Shown here one piece after another: positions 34,020 through 43,576 of a stretch of 49,768 nt of DNA (its first letter is position 1; each line of letters opens with the position of its first letter). Source of the DNA: Spirochaetales bacterium (GTDB taxonomy: Bacteria; Spirochaetota; Spirochaetia; JAFGDJ01); contig JAFGDJ010000077.1 in NCBI GenBank assembly GCA_016932135.1, positions 1 to 49,768 of the forward strand, read 5' to 3'. The notes beneath the pieces are model-generated. The model had not been told where the DNA came from and ran no database searches. It worked only from the letters and a program-made list of their open reading frames with translations. Both the position numbers and the translations under genes were made by a program.

Positions 34020-36327
34020 TTTTAAAAACCCTTTCTGCCTTGTTTTCTTTCTTCTATTTATTCTACCAATGATGGTCTTCGGCCAGGGAAACGACCTTAT
34101 CCGGGTGGGAGTGTACGAAAACCCGCCGAAAATCTACACCGACGATACCGGACGGGTCACCGGTTTTCACGGGGAGCTCATCCGGGTCATTGCCGACCGG
34201 AACGGATGGAAGCTTCAATTCGTCCATGGATCCTGGGAAGAGCTTCTCGACAAAACCGAGGCCGGGGAGATCGACATCATGATGGATGTGGCTTTTTCCC
34301 TGGAGCGCCTCGAACGATTCGAATTCAACAGCGAAAGTGTCTTTATCAACTGGGCCGCCGTGTACAGCCGCCGGGGCTTCACGCCCCAGAGTTTTTTCGA
34401 CCTGGAAGGAAAGCGTATCGCCGGTATGGAAGGAGGCATCCACACCGACGGCGATATGGGCATCGTCAATCTCTGCCGGTCCTTCAATATTTCCATCGAC
34501 CTGGTCCCGGTGCCGGACTACGAAGCCGCCTTCCGGCTGCTTGATGCCGGAGAAGTGGACGCCGCGGTGGTGAACCGCCTCTTCGGCACCCTTTACGGAA
34601 AAGATTACGATATCAACAGAACGCCGATTATCTTTAATCCGATCTCCATCCATTTTGCCTTTCCCAAACAAAGCGGCCGGACCCCCCGGCTCATGGCCGA
34701 GATCGACGATTCATTGAAAAACCTGAAAGAGGACAACGGCAGTGTCTATTACCGGCTGTTGGATGAGTATCTCTCCGACTATGTGGATCGCGACGCGGCG
34801 ATTCCCCTGTGGCTTTTACTGACCTTGTCGGGTATTTCCCTGCTCCTGGTGATTTTAGTAGTTCTTTTCGTAAGATTAAAGCTGGAGACAAAACGGCGTT
34901 TTCAGACCGAGGCAGCCCTGCTGGAAGCGAAAAAGGACGCTGAAGCGGCCAACCGGGCCAAGAGTCTCTTTCTGGCCAATATGACCCATGAAATCAGGAC
35001 CCCCATGAACGCCATCCTCGGATATTCGGAGTTGCTGCAGCGGGACCCCAAGGTCTCGGAGGAACAGCGGAAAAACCTGGAGATTATCAACACCAGCGGC
35101 GAACAGCTTTTATCGTTGATCAACGATGTCCTCGATATGTCCAGGATCGAAGCGGATAAGATCTCCTATGATGAGGCAAATTTCTCTTTTCCCGCTATGG
35201 TTGAGCAGACCGTCTCCCTTTTACGACCCCTGGCTCAGAAGAAGGGAATCGATTTTATCTCCGAAGTGGATGAAAAACTCCCGGAGTTCATGAAAAGCGA
35301 CGAACAGAAGATCCGGCAGATTCTCCTGAACCTGGTGAGCAACGCGGTAAAGTACTCCGATTCAGGGACTATCCGGGTGGAGGGAACCCTTTCCCCGGAG
35401 CGGGAAGACCTTTGTGTAGTCACGGTCAGAGATTCGGGCTTAGGCATCGCCGAGGAGGACCGGGGAAGAATCTACCAGCCCTTTGAAAGAGCTACACTAA
35501 ATATTTCCGATAAAGGGGGAACGGGGCTGGGGCTTTCCATCAGCAAGAAATACGCCCAGTTTCTGGGGGGGGATTCCTGGCTTCAGGGAAGCGGCCCCGA
35601 GGGCAGCACCTTTTGTTTCAGTTTCACCTTCCGGGAAGGGGAGTCGGTAACACCGCCTGCAATCAGACCCCAAAGCAGGATCAAGCGGGTGGCGGCAAAG
35701 AATCTGCCGGTAAGAATTCTCATTGCCGACGACCGCTATAACAACCGGGATATTCTGGAAAAACTGCTTACCACCCTGGGGTTTTCGGTTAAGACCGCCA
35801 GGAACGGTCGGGAAGCCCTGGAAGTTTTTACATCCTGGCGCCCTCAGGGTATCCTGATGGATGTGGTGATGCCCGAAATGGACGGCCGGCAGGCAGTAGA
35901 AGCGATCCGTCGGGACCCTGAAGGTTCTCGGGTGAAGATCATCGCCCTGACGGCCAGCGCCCTGGAAGAGGATAAACAGGGAATTCTCGACGCCGGGGCT
36001 GATCTTTTTATGTACAAGCCCTACAAGGAAGAGAAACTCTTAGGAGCCCTGGGGAACCTTCTGGAAATCGACTATGAATACGATGAAGATTTTTCGGATA
36101 TACCGGAGGAACCGGCGGCGGTGGAAAACCTTCCCGAGGCCCTTAAGGAAGAGTTGTTGAAGGCCGTAAAAATCGGCAGCCGGGCGGAAATCCTGGAGTT
36201 GCTGGAAAGGCAGGGGGTTCCGGAAGGCCTGAAAAAGAAGATTGTTTCCCTGGCTCAAGGGTATCAATTCAATGAAATTCTTACGCTTCTCGGCGAGACG
36301 GCGAAGGAGGGTCCCCATGACCGGTGA
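34009..36327 (+). CDS. Hybrid histidine kinase with periplasmic solute-binding sensor
   Basis: A 772-residue membrane kinase. The signal or anchor segment ([15 protein letters not shown]) precedes a periplasmic SBP_bac_3-type domain at about 25-250 ([31 protein letters not shown]). A membrane segment lies near 264-286. The HisKA domain has His 327 in [13 protein letters not shown], followed by an HATPase ([21 protein letters not shown]). A receiver has Asp 618 in [12 protein letters not shown], and a C-terminal helical stretch of about 70 residues could be a regulatory tail. This BvgS-like layout senses amino acids or other small ligands outside. Start GTG with GGGAGG upstream. Confidence 0.92.
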   Translation: MDTDFKNPFCLVFFLLFILPMMVFGQGNDLIRVGVYENPPKIYTDDTGRVTGFHGELIRVIADRNGWKLQFVHGSWEELLDKTEAGEIDIMMDVAFSLERLERFEFNSESVFINWAAVYSRRGFTPQSFFDLEGKRIAGMEGGIHTDGDMGIVNLCRSFNISIDLVPVPDYEAAFRLLDAGEVDAAVVNRLFGTLYGKDYDINRTPIIFNPISIHFAFPKQSGRTPRLMAEIDDSLKNLKEDNGSVYYRLLDEYLSDYVDRDAAIPLWLLLTLSGISLLLVILVVLFVRLKLETKRRFQTEAALLEAKKDAEAANRAKSLFLANMTHEIRTPMNAILGYSELLQRDPKVSEEQRKNLEIINTSGEQLLSLINDVLDMSRIEADKISYDEANFSFPAMVEQTVSLLRPLAQKKGIDFISEVDEKLPEFMKSDEQKIRQILLNLVSNAVKYSDSGTIRVEGTLSPEREDLCVVTVRDSGLGIAEEDRGRIYQPFERATLNISDKGGTGLGLSISKKYAQFLGGDSWLQGSGPEGSTFCFSFTFREGESVTPPAIRPQSRIKRVAAKNLPVRILIADDRYNNRDILEKLLTTLGFSVKTARNGREALEVFTSWRPQGILMDVVMPEMDGRQAVEAIRRDPEGSRVKIIALTASALEEDKQGILDAGADLFMYKPYKEEKLLGALGNLLEIDYEYDEDFSDIPEEPAAVENLPEALKEELLKAVKIGSRAEILELLERQGVPEGLKKKIVSLAQGYQFNEILTLLGETAKEGPHDR

Positions 36328-37555
36328 TGAAAAGAGAACGATATTTATCGTCGACGACAACCCGCAGAATCTGAACATTCTGTCGGATATGCTGGAAGCG
36401 GAAGGGTACCGGACCCGGGCTTCCTTGAGCGGCCTGGACATGTTTGAGAGCATCAGTCTGGAAAAGCCCGATCTCATCATCCTTGATATCCATATGCCCA
36501 AGATGGACGGGTACGAGGTCTGTGAGACCCTGAAAGCGGCTCCGGAGTTCAAGGATATTCCTGTCATTTTCTGCAGCGCCCTGGGGGAGACCTATAATAT
36601 CGTCAAGGCCTTCGAGATAGGGGGGGTGGATTACATCACCAAGCCCTTTAAGAGCCAGGAGGTGCTGGCCAGGGTGCGGACCCATATCGAGCTGAAGAAA
36701 AAGAAAGATGAGCTGGAGCAGGCCCTGGAGTCCCTGAAGAAAGCCCAGGCCCACCTGATCCAGATAGAAAAGATGACCAGCATCGGCACCCTGGTGGCGG
36801 GGATCGGGCATGAGATCAACAATCCGGTGAATTACATCATCAATTCACTGCTGGGTTTTAAAACCGACTATCAGGATCTCTGTCGTCTGCTGGATTTTTA
36901 CGAGACCAAAGAGAACAACCCCGATTGTCCCTTCGGCGGCGAAGTCAAGGCGTTGAAGCAGGAGGTGGAATACCGGGTGCTGCGCAAGGAAATGACCAGG
37001 CTCCTGGACGGGATGTACGAGGGAATCGTGAAGGTCCATGAGGTGGTTAAATCCCTGAAGCTTCTGCATATCGGGGTGGACGACGAAAAGACCGAAGTGG
37101 ATGTGGCCTTGGAAATCGAAGGGGCCCTGTCCCTGGTGCGGCATCTTTTCGATGAAAACCTCCTGTTGGAAAAGGATATCCGTGATTTGCCGAAAATCCG
37201 CCGGTATCCCGGGCGGATAAGCCAGGTGATCCTGCAGCTGGTAAGGAACGCCGTGGACGCCGTTCGGCGGAAGGAAGAGCCGGGAGAGAAAGAAAAGGTT
37301 ACCCTCACCGCCCGGCGGGAGCACACCGACGGCAGCGACACTATTGTGATAACTGTGGCCGACACAGGCAGGGGGATGGATCAGCGGGAATTGAAACAGG
37401 TTTATGACCCCTTTTATACCACCAAGGACATCGGAGACGGGGTCGGACTGGGACTGACCACCTGTTATTACATCCTCCGGCAGATGGACGGCAGTCTGGA
37501 AATAAACAGCCTGCCGGGAAAAGGCACGGAGATTATCCTCCGGATTCCCGTGTAA
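36317..37555 (+). CDS. Receiver-histidine kinase
   Basis: A 412-residue soluble protein. The N-terminal receiver has Asp 57 ([15 protein letters not shown]). A coiled coil ([20 protein letters not shown]) leads to a kinase core with His 165 in [13 protein letters not shown], a long helical insert, and an HATPase domain ([28 protein letters not shown]). The receiver-first order suggests control by phosphate from the hybrid kinase. The track start 36242 is replaced by ATG 36317, which has AAGGAGGG upstream and overlaps the previous gene by 11 bases. No DNA-binding output is present in the trio. Confidence 0.9.
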   Translation: MTGDEKRTIFIVDDNPQNLNILSDMLEAEGYRTRASLSGLDMFESISLEKPDLIILDIHMPKMDGYEVCETLKAAPEFKDIPVIFCSALGETYNIVKAFEIGGVDYITKPFKSQEVLARVRTHIELKKKKDELEQALESLKKAQAHLIQIEKMTSIGTLVAGIGHEINNPVNYIINSLLGFKTDYQDLCRLLDFYETKENNPDCPFGGEVKALKQEVEYRVLRKEMTRLLDGMYEGIVKVHEVVKSLKLLHIGVDDEKTEVDVALEIEGALSLVRHLFDENLLLEKDIRDLPKIRRYPGRISQVILQLVRNAVDAVRRKEEPGEKEKVTLTARREHTDGSDTIVITVADTGRGMDQRELKQVYDPFYTTKDIGDGVGLGLTTCYYILRQMDGSLEINSLPGKGTEIILRIPV

Positions 37556-37652
37556 CTTTTTTTATAAACAAAAGTGGCAATTTAACCAAAGATGGTATAT
37601 TATATATTTCAAAAGATACTAGGAACTTCGTGTTTGCCAAGGAGAAGAAGGT

Positions 37653-39188
37653 GTGAATAAAAGGTTCTTTATAAAAACACTTCTGCTGTTGATGCTATTC
37701 CTGGTGACTGTCTTGTCCCCCCTGTCCGCCCAGGACAAACCGATGATCACGGTCCTGCCGTTCTCTTCCATTGAAGTGCCGGCCTACGTGTCCCAGATCA
37801 TCAGCCAGCTCTTTGAAACCCACCTGGTAAACACCCAGAGTTACGACGTTTTGAGCCAGAATGAACGGGACCAGATCCTGGCAGCCCAGGCGGAGTCCCT
37901 GGCAGGGTGTACCGATGAGTCCTGTGCCATCGAGATAGGGCGAATGCTGGCCGCCGAGCAGGTTATTCTCGGCACCGTGGCGGCCCTGGGGACCAAGTAC
38001 ATCATCAACGCCAAGATCATCGACGTTACCACCAGTAAAACCTTGGGGGCCGACATGATCAGCGCCGCCAGCGTAGAAGACCTGGACAGCGCGTGTCAGA
38101 CCCTGACGATTTCACTGGTAAAGAAAGCCCGGCCGGACATCCAGGTAGCCGCAGCTCCGTCCCCGGAGCAAACACCGGAACCCGAACCGGAGCCGGAACC
38201 GGAACCCGAGGTAGCGGAAACCCCGCCCCCGGCGCCGAAACCCAAGCCTCAGCCGGTATCGGGAAGCCCGGTACCGAAGATTCTCTCCGCCGGAGGGGCG
38301 CTTCTTCAGACCGTCGGCAACATCACGGGGGCGGTATCCTATACCTACCTGGTGGACAGCTACCGGGCCTATCGAACCTATATGGAAGTCGATGTTAACC
38401 CGGGGGCGTTCTACGAAAACAGCGATACCGGCAACAGCTACAGCGATCTGTACGATTCCTATGCAGGAACATCCTACACCTCCCTCGGCCTCACCGGTCT
38501 CGGCGGAGTCGCCCTGGGCGCGTATCCCTTTCTCCAGGGCGGCCTGTCCATGTCGACCCTGGGAAAGGTTCTCCATGCGGCGGGTTTAACCGCCCTGGCC
38601 ACGGGGAACCTCTTCGGCACTATGGCCGTGGGGGGCTACACCCTGGCGGACGGATACTACGACGATTACATGGCCGCCGAATACGGTACGGGGAAACTCT
38701 GGGAGCGGTATGAAAACGCCTATTCTGAACAGTATGGAATTCCCCGGTATACCAGCTTCGGTCTATGGGGTTCAGCCGCCGCCATGATGGCCGCTTCGGT
38801 TTTCCTTCCCGGGGACGGTACCCCGGCTACGGAAGGCATCCTCAATAAAATTCTCTACGCCGCCGGTTCCCTGATGCTCACCGGCGGAAACGTCACCGCC
38901 ATGATGAGCCGGAGCGCCCTGACCGATTCTCGTATTGCCTACGAAGACTACCAAGCGGCAACCATGGGCATGGCTTCCCTCTGGGAAACCTATGAGAATA
39001 TCCACGACGACTACGAGGTGCTGACCTACACCTCCTACGGCCTGTGGTTCGGCGGCGCAATCCTGGCTGCCGTGTCGCTCTTCATCCCCGGACCCTCCGG
39101 GGCGGAGGTGGCCGAACTGCCCTTCGGTCTTGAAATTCTCCCCGCGCCCGTCGGATACGGCGCGGAAATCCATATTCTTACGAGGTAA
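37653..39188 (+). CDS. CsgG/FlgO-like exported protein with triplicated membrane hairpin
   Basis: A 511-residue protein. Signal peptide (LLLMLFLVTVLSPLSAQD), then a CsgG-like domain at 30-158 (MITVLPFSS, VLSQNERDQILAAQ, GCTDESCAIEIGRMLAAEQVILGTVAALG, INAKIIDVTTSK). A P-E repeat linker lies at 170-206, followed by three copies of an approximately 85-residue unit from 208 to 481. Each unit begins and ends with a hydrophobic segment and has an aromatic D/E-rich middle. The start is GTG with AAGGAGAAGAAG upstream. It precedes a lipoprotein gene by five bases. Role unknown; the family suggests envelope transport or assembly. Confidence 0.78.
   Translation: MNKRFFIKTLLLLMLFLVTVLSPLSAQDKPMITVLPFSSIEVPAYVSQIISQLFETHLVNTQSYDVLSQNERDQILAAQAESLAGCTDESCAIEIGRMLAAEQVILGTVAALGTKYIINAKIIDVTTSKTLGADMISAASVEDLDSACQTLTISLVKKARPDIQVAAAPSPEQTPEPEPEPEPEPEVAETPPPAPKPKPQPVSGSPVPKILSAGGALLQTVGNITGAVSYTYLVDSYRAYRTYMEVDVNPGAFYENSDTGNSYSDLYDSYAGTSYTSLGLTGLGGVALGAYPFLQGGLSMSTLGKVLHAAGLTALATGNLFGTMAVGGYTLADGYYDDYMAAEYGTGKLWERYENAYSEQYGIPRYTSFGLWGSAAAMMAASVFLPGDGTPATEGILNKILYAAGSLMLTGGNVTAMMSRSALTDSRIAYEDYQAATMGMASLWETYENIHDDYEVLTYTSYGLWFGGAILAAVSLFIPGPSGAEVAELPFGLEILPAPVGYGAEIHILTR
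38274..39095 (+). repeat. Threefold internal protein repeat (about 95-residue period)
   Basis: Protein residues 208-297, 304-388 and 399-481 share a pattern. The start is like KILxAAGxLLxTGNxT, then an S/DSxxxYxxY segment, then LWExYExx (copies 2 and 3), then YTSxGLWxxAxxxAA and a final F(L/I)PGxxG or FLQGG. Copies 2 and 3 are closest. The repeat is clear at protein level only; the DNA copies have diverged. Confidence 0.75.
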
Positions 39189-39193
39189 GATCC

Positions 39194-40243
39194 ATGAAAC
39201 TGAAAGCAATCATTTTAGGAATTCTTGTGGCGGTGCTCCTTACCGCCTGTTACCCCCTGGTGTCCCCCCTGCAGCCGAGAACGAACCCCAGCGACGAGAA
39301 CAGTATACTGCCGGTAGCTACCGGTTTTACGGCGAGCTACAATAGTAATGATAACGTGGTTAACCTGAGCTGGATTACAAAAAATCCTGATTATCAATAC
39401 TATCGAGACGGCTACATTGTTATCAGAAAAGCAGGCTCCCCTCCAACCAACGTACTGGACGGAAAGTATGCCGGCCTCTTTGGTCCTGATGATGATGGAT
39501 CGGGGTATTCTGATCCTGTGGACGATGGCAGTGATGGAGATTTCGATGAGGGTATCGAGGGGGGGTGTGTCTATTATTACGGCCTCTTTGCTTATTACAC
39601 CGAAGAGGATGACCCGCCTGCGGTCAACAATCGGGATGACAACGGCAACCTGGTAGATACCGATTATTATATCTTCGCCGGACCGGTGGTAGCCGATGTG
39701 GGGGTGCCTGGAATGATACAACTTGTGGTTCAAGACGACCGATCCGTTGACAGCGGAAATGTTTGGTCGCCCGCCGATGAGGGCACCTTATATACCGGAA
39801 CGAATGCTTCTTCTGATCCGAATCGTTTAAGCCTCATTGTGTTTAATGTCGACCCGATTCAGGATTTGAACATCTATAGCGCATCCCTGACAATCATGAA
39901 TATGGGTGATCTTACTCATCAGGAAAGTCCCACGGTGTCTCGAAAGACGACTGGTTGGTCACCAGGTGATTCATGGGCAATGCTTACTATGGCAGGTTCT
40001 TTTAGTGTAACGGAACAATTTTTATTTCCTACCCTGGCTACGGGAGACGGTGATGTAAACACTTATGCTGACGAGAGCGGAGAGGTGTTGACCTCTATTG
40101 TTCAAAGCTGGGCGGAGGGGGAAGATAATTTTGGTTTGATGATGATGTATGAATATATCTCTTATCTGGATGTTGACAATCGTTTTCAATCCAAGGAATC
40201 GGGCCACGGCCCGGTGTTAAAGGTTTATTACATGGCCGAATAA
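39194..40243 (+). CDS. Lipoprotein with DNRLRE-like domain
   Basis: A 349-residue lipoprotein with lipobox VLLTACYPL at about residue 19. A fibronectin-III-like segment follows (FTASYNSNDNVVNLSWITK...GYIVIRKAG). A C-terminal beta domain resembles the DNRLRE family: LSLIVFNVDPIQDLNIYSASLTIMN, VSRKTTGWSPGDSW, ILTSIVQ-like SIVQSWAEG, and a final GPVLKVYYMAE. The middle is rich in D and G, perhaps for calcium. From about 39340 the codons are more AT-rich than upstream, hinting at a different origin for this part. It follows the CsgG-like gene by five bases and is closed by the terminator at 40269. Confidence 0.72.
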   Translation: MKLKAIILGILVAVLLTACYPLVSPLQPRTNPSDENSILPVATGFTASYNSNDNVVNLSWITKNPDYQYYRDGYIVIRKAGSPPTNVLDGKYAGLFGPDDDGSGYSDPVDDGSDGDFDEGIEGGCVYYYGLFAYYTEEDDPPAVNNRDDNGNLVDTDYYIFAGPVVADVGVPGMIQLVVQDDRSVDSGNVWSPADEGTLYTGTNASSDPNRLSLIVFNVDPIQDLNIYSASLTIMNMGDLTHQESPTVSRKTTGWSPGDSWAMLTMAGSFSVTEQFLFPTLATGDGDVNTYADESGEVLTSIVQSWAEGEDNFGLMMMYEYISYLDVDNRFQSKESGHGPVLKVYYMAE

Positions 40244-40268
40244 GCATGTCAAAACAGATGATTTTCTT

Positions 40269-40303
40269 AAAAGCCGGGGGTACCACACCTCCGGCTTTTG
40301 TTT
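40269..40303 (+). terminator. Rho-independent terminator
   Basis: AAAAGCCGGGGG (40269-40280) pairs with CCTCCGGCTTTT (40288-40299), twelve pairs including one G-T, with a seven-base loop, followed by GTTTT. It lies 25 bases after the DNRLRE-like lipoprotein gene and ends that unit. Confidence 0.88.
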
Positions 40304-40327
40304 TATACTGTTTTCAAGGAGGTTCCC

Positions 40328-40672
40328 ATGCCCTATATAAAGATCCAGACCAACCGCACGGTGAATGAAGAACTGAAGGAAAAACTTCTTCTCGGCGCCT
40401 CGTCCCTGGCCTCAGGTATCCTCGGCAAGCCGGAACGCTACGTCATGACGGCCCTGGAAGCTGAGGTGCCCATGACCTTTGCCGGTACCGCCGAGCCTTG
40501 CGCCTTTATCGAGTGCAAGAGTGTCGGTCTGCCGGAATCGAAAACCCGGGAACTCTCAGCCGGGCTCACCGGCCTGGTCACCGAGGAACTGGATATCCTC
40601 CCCGACCGGGTGTACATCGAGTTCGCCGACTCACGAGGGTCTATGTGGGGCTGGGACGGGGGAACCTTTTAG
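40328..40672 (+). CDS. MIF/phenylpyruvate tautomerase-like protein
   Basis: A 114-residue protein of the macrophage migration inhibitory factor/tautomerase superfamily. From ATG 40328 the sequence starts M-PYIKIQTN, giving the N-terminal proline that serves as catalytic base. AILGKPERYVMTAL-like text (GILGKPERYVMTALE) and the end DRVYIEFADSRGSMWGWDGGTF are family marks. AAGGAGG lies before this ATG, so the track start at 40298, within the terminator's T-run, is rejected. The physiological substrate is not known for bacterial members. It lies three bases before the next small gene. Confidence 0.9.
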   Translation: MPYIKIQTNRTVNEELKEKLLLGASSLASGILGKPERYVMTALEAEVPMTFAGTAEPCAFIECKSVGLPESKTRELSAGLTGLVTEELDILPDRVYIEFADSRGSMWGWDGGTF

Positions 40673-40675
40673 ACT

Positions 40676-40939
40676 ATGAGCAGAGAAACCTTTCGCCGGG
40701 CCCTCTTCGACACCGTGGAATACATCACCGAGCAGACCCTGCGGACCTCCTCCAAGGTACTGCTGCTGAACCATTTCAACTCCATTGCCGGGGAAACCTC
40801 CAAGGAAAAAGCCTTAAGGACGGTGATGCACTACGCCTGCGTGGATTTCAGCAATATCGAGGCAAACCCCGACCGGCAGCTGAAGAACCTCCTCTACCGC
40901 CTCATGCTGGAAGCCGAGGCCTGGGATCACGCGGAATAA
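40676..40939 (+). CDS. Hypothetical protein, 87 aa
   Basis: A small, probably all-helical, soluble protein (MSRETFRRALFDTVEYITEQ at the start, DRQLKNLLYRLMLEAEAWDHAE at the end). I do not recognise a family. It begins three bases after the tautomerase stop codon and is likely cotranslated with it. Codon usage matches the neighbours, supporting a real gene. No signal peptide or membrane segment. Confidence 0.65.
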   Translation: MSRETFRRALFDTVEYITEQTLRTSSKVLLLNHFNSIAGETSKEKALRTVMHYACVDFSNIEANPDRQLKNLLYRLMLEAEAWDHAE

Positions 40940-40988
40940 GATTAAAGTCGGAGATGTTTATTCGATGCCAGGTGTGAGGGATCAGGGA

Positions 40989-41018
40989 TCAGTGTGAGCA
41001 TGTTTTACCTCACACTGA
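40989..41018. repeat. Inverted repeat between convergent genes
   Basis: TCAGTGTGAG (40989-40998) and CTCACACTGA (41009-41018) are perfect ten-base arms with a ten-base loop. A tandem GGGATCA copy pair lies just before it. It sits between two converging genes where a two-way terminator is expected, but neither side has a T-run. Confidence 0.6.
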
Positions 41019-41033
41019 AACCTCACAGTCCCA

Positions 41034-41228
41034 CTATCCTTTATATCTCTCTTCGATATCCCCCAGGGCTTCAATGATGAGATCAAGGCGCTTTTCTTCC
41101 TTGAGGATTTTCAGTAGCATGGGTTCGGGGATTCCTTTATCCAGACATTTTTTGTACAGATCTCCGCCGAAGACGCTCACCATGGAATGGACGTGGTAGT
41201 AGATTTCCTTTGCTTCTTCATAGGTCAT
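41034..41228 (-). CDS. Small hypothetical protein, 64 aa
   Basis: A charged helical protein (MTYEEAKEIYYHVHSMVSVFGG, then LKILKEEKRLDLIIEALGDIEERY). No family recognised. No good ribosome-binding site precedes the ATG, but the amino-acid pattern looks like a real amphipathic helix protein, and it has the intergenic space to itself. It is divergent from the hydrogenase-like chemoreceptor gene, with about 100 bases between them for promoters of both. Confidence 0.5.
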   Translation of the reverse strand: MTYEEAKEIYYHVHSMVSVFGGDLYKKCLDKGIPEPMLLKILKEEKRLDLIIEALGDIEERYKG

Positions 41229-41275
41229 AACTGTACCGGTAAGGATAATAACACATATTTTTCATCTTTGTCAGA

Positions 41276-41304
41276 TTGTAAAAACAGAAAAAGTATATTA
41301 TAGT
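41276..41304 (+). promoter_or_regulatory. Sigma-70-type promoter for the chemoreceptor gene
   Basis: TTGTAA (41276-41281), 17 bases, TATAGT (41299-41304), in a strongly AT-rich gap. GGAGGGAAG follows before the ATG at 41330. On the other strand a weaker TGACA/TATTAT pair overlaps it and could serve the small divergent gene. Confidence 0.5.
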
Positions 41305-41329
41305 ACTGCGTTTAAAAGCGGAGGGAAGA

Positions 41330-43420
41330 ATGGAACATCTCAAACCAGTCATCGGTGTGGATCCGGAAAAATGCGTTAACTGCTATAAATGTATTCTGGT
41401 GTGCCCCGTAAAATTCTGTATGGATGCCGGCGGCGATACGGTTTCCATCAATCATGACCGCTGTATCGGCTGCGGGAACTGCATCGACGCGTGCAGCCAC
41501 GACGCCCGTTTTTCCGTGGATGACTGGAACGCCTTTATGGAAGATCGCCGGGCGGGTAAGAACATCCTGGTCCTGGTGGCTCCTTCCGCCGCAGCCTCCT
41601 TCGGTGAGGACATCCTCCGGGTCAACGGTGCATTGGCGGATCTGGGAGTGAAGGCCTTCTTCGACGTCAGTTTCGGCGCCGAACTGACGGTGAAAAGCTA
41701 CCTGGAATATATCAAGGCGGAGAATCCCGAAACGGTCATCGCCCAGCCCTGTCCGGCGGTGGTGTCGTATATCGAGCTGTACAAGCCGGAACTGCTGCCC
41801 CATCTGGCTCCGGCGGACAGCCCCATGCTTCATACCGTCAAGATGATCCGGGAATTCTACGGGGAATACCGGGGCTATACCATGGTCGTGCTTTCTCCGT
41901 GTCTGGCCAAGCGGAGGGAATTCGACGACACCTGCCCGGAGCTTTTAAACATCAGTTTTGCGTCCCTGGAAAAGCATCTTTCCGCGGAGGGTAAAAAGAT
42001 CACCGACTTTCCGGAGGTTCCCTTTACCTCTTCCGAAGCCGAGCGGGCAGTGTTGTTTTCCACCCCCGGGGGGCTCATGGCCACCTTGCGGCGGGATAAC
42101 CCTGAGGCGGCGGAACGGGTGAGAAAGATCGAAGGGCCGGAGTACTTGTACCCCTATTTTAAGGAGCTTCCCAAGGCGATACGCTCCGGAGAGGCCCCCC
42201 TGCTGGTGGATTGCCTGAACTGCGAAAAGGGCTGCAACGGAGGCACCGGCACCTCCGTCCGCTCAGAGAGCCAGGATATTATCGATTCCCGGGTGCGGGA
42301 GAGAGCGGAACAGGCGAAGAGATCCTACGGTTCGAAAGATATACCTAAAAAGGACAGCCGTAAAGTGGCTTCCGTTTTAAAAAAATACTGGAAACCGGGA
42401 CTTTACCATCGACATTACCGGGACAGATCGGCCGACGCCGCCATCCGGCGGCCGACGGATAAGGAGAAATGGGATATTTTCCACAGCATGGAGAAGCACG
42501 CGGAGGGAGATATCTACAACTGTTCCTCCTGCGGCTATGACACCTGCGACGATATGGCGGCGGCCATCCATAATGGACTGAATAAGCGGGAGAACTGCCA
42601 CCATTTCCAACTGGCTCTCATGGAAAAGGTTCGACGAACCACTAAATCCATATCCACCCGTCTGCACGAAGAAATCGTCACCACCGGTACGGAGGTGGTC
42701 CGGCGGACCGCCGGCCTGGTGGGGAATCTTATGAAGGGCACGGAGCTTCAGCATCGCTCAGTGGAAGAATCCTCCGCCGTGGTGGAAGAACTCCTGGCAT
42801 CCGTCCGGAATGTCTCGGATATGTCTTCTCACCGGAAAACGGAAATCGACGGGCTGATCGACCAGGCCTCCCAGGGTATTCTGCAGTTAAATAAAACCGT
42901 CCAGGGTGTCCGGGACATCCTGAAACACCTCGCGGGGATCCAGGAAATGAACGAACTCATTTCCCACGTCTCTTCCAGCACCAATCTGCTGGCCATGAAC
43001 GCCGCCATTGAAGCGGCCCACGCTGGGCAGGCGGGCAGGGGCTTCGCGGTGGTGGCCGACGAGATCAGAAAGCTGGCGGAAACCTCTTCTCATCATGTTC
43101 ACGGTATCTCGGAAAACCTGAAAGGTATTACCCGGCAGGTTAAGGACACCGCCGATATCTCGGAGAACACGGGAAAGGACCTGGAAGCCATGATCACCCG
43201 CTTCCAGGGTGTGGCGGGAAGTTTTGTGGAGCTCATCGGCACCATGGAAGAAATGTCCGCCGGCGGCAGCGTGGTGAACGAATCCCTGGTGGTCTTGAAT
43301 GATACCGCCCGGGACGTTCAGGGCTTCTGCACCCGGATGGAGGGCATCAGTACGGAGCTGGCGACGCTTTTTTCCTCTATCCAGGGGCTTTCGGAAGAGA
43401 ACCTGCAGGCTTTCAACTGA
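41330..43420 (+). CDS. Soluble chemoreceptor with [FeFe]-hydrogenase-like sensor
   Basis: A 696-residue fusion. Residues 10-60 hold two ferredoxin-type 4Fe-4S motifs ([24 protein letters not shown]). Residues 75-310 follow the [FeFe]-hydrogenase H-cluster domain and keep the four cluster cysteines: Cys 141 (QPCPAV), Cys 191 (SPCLAKR), Cys 298 and Cys 302 (NCEKGCNGG). The cysteine that relays protons in catalytic enzymes (first Cys of TSCCP) is Pro here. A further 4Fe-4S motif follows at about 400-425 ([12 protein letters not shown]). The C-terminus is a methyl-accepting domain with the hairpin tip [34 protein letters not shown]. No membrane segment is seen. It probably reports H2 or redox state to the chemotaxis array. 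Confidence 0.9.
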   Translation: MEHLKPVIGVDPEKCVNCYKCILVCPVKFCMDAGGDTVSINHDRCIGCGNCIDACSHDARFSVDDWNAFMEDRRAGKNILVLVAPSAAASFGEDILRVNGALADLGVKAFFDVSFGAELTVKSYLEYIKAENPETVIAQPCPAVVSYIELYKPELLPHLAPADSPMLHTVKMIREFYGEYRGYTMVVLSPCLAKRREFDDTCPELLNISFASLEKHLSAEGKKITDFPEVPFTSSEAERAVLFSTPGGLMATLRRDNPEAAERVRKIEGPEYLYPYFKELPKAIRSGEAPLLVDCLNCEKGCNGGTGTSVRSESQDIIDSRVRERAEQAKRSYGSKDIPKKDSRKVASVLKKYWKPGLYHRHYRDRSADAAIRRPTDKEKWDIFHSMEKHAEGDIYNCSSCGYDTCDDMAAAIHNGLNKRENCHHFQLALMEKVRRTTKSISTRLHEEIVTTGTEVVRRTAGLVGNLMKGTELQHRSVEESSAVVEELLASVRNVSDMSSHRKTEIDGLIDQASQGILQLNKTVQGVRDILKHLAGIQEMNELISHVSSSTNLLAMNAAIEAAHAGQAGRGFAVVADEIRKLAETSSHHVHGISENLKGITRQVKDTADISENTGKDLEAMITRFQGVAGSFVELIGTMEEMSAGGSVVNESLVVLNDTARDVQGFCTRMEGISTELATLFSSIQGLSEENLQAFN

Positions 43421-43470
43421 ACAAGGTTGATTCATTCCACTGATTTTTCACTATCTTCCTCCATCTTTCC

Positions 43471-43499
43471 TTGAAAAAAAAAGTTATCCCCTGTATGGT
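43471..43499 (+). promoter_or_regulatory. Candidate promoter for the pyrophosphatase genes
   Basis: TTGAAA (43471-43476), 17 bases, TATGGT (43494-43499). A second, perfect TATAAT lies at 43545-43550 without a good -35. The whole gap from 43421 to 43576 is AT-rich and carries no gene. Confidence 0.4.
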
Positions 43500-43576
43500 A
43501 CTATTGTTCGTATAGGTGCACAATTATGAAAAAATTTACTATCATATAATCATCTTAAACGAAACCGGGAGGAATC

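Noticed and set aside
37560-37652. TGGCAA at about 37574 as a second sigma-54 promoter
   Set aside because: The required GC at the -12 distance is missing.
38170-38215. Short repeated CCGGAACCCGAACC-like DNA as a possible satellite or CRISPR-like repeat
   Set aside because: It is the coding sequence of a P-E linker in the CsgG-like protein; there are no spacers and the repeat is codon-level.
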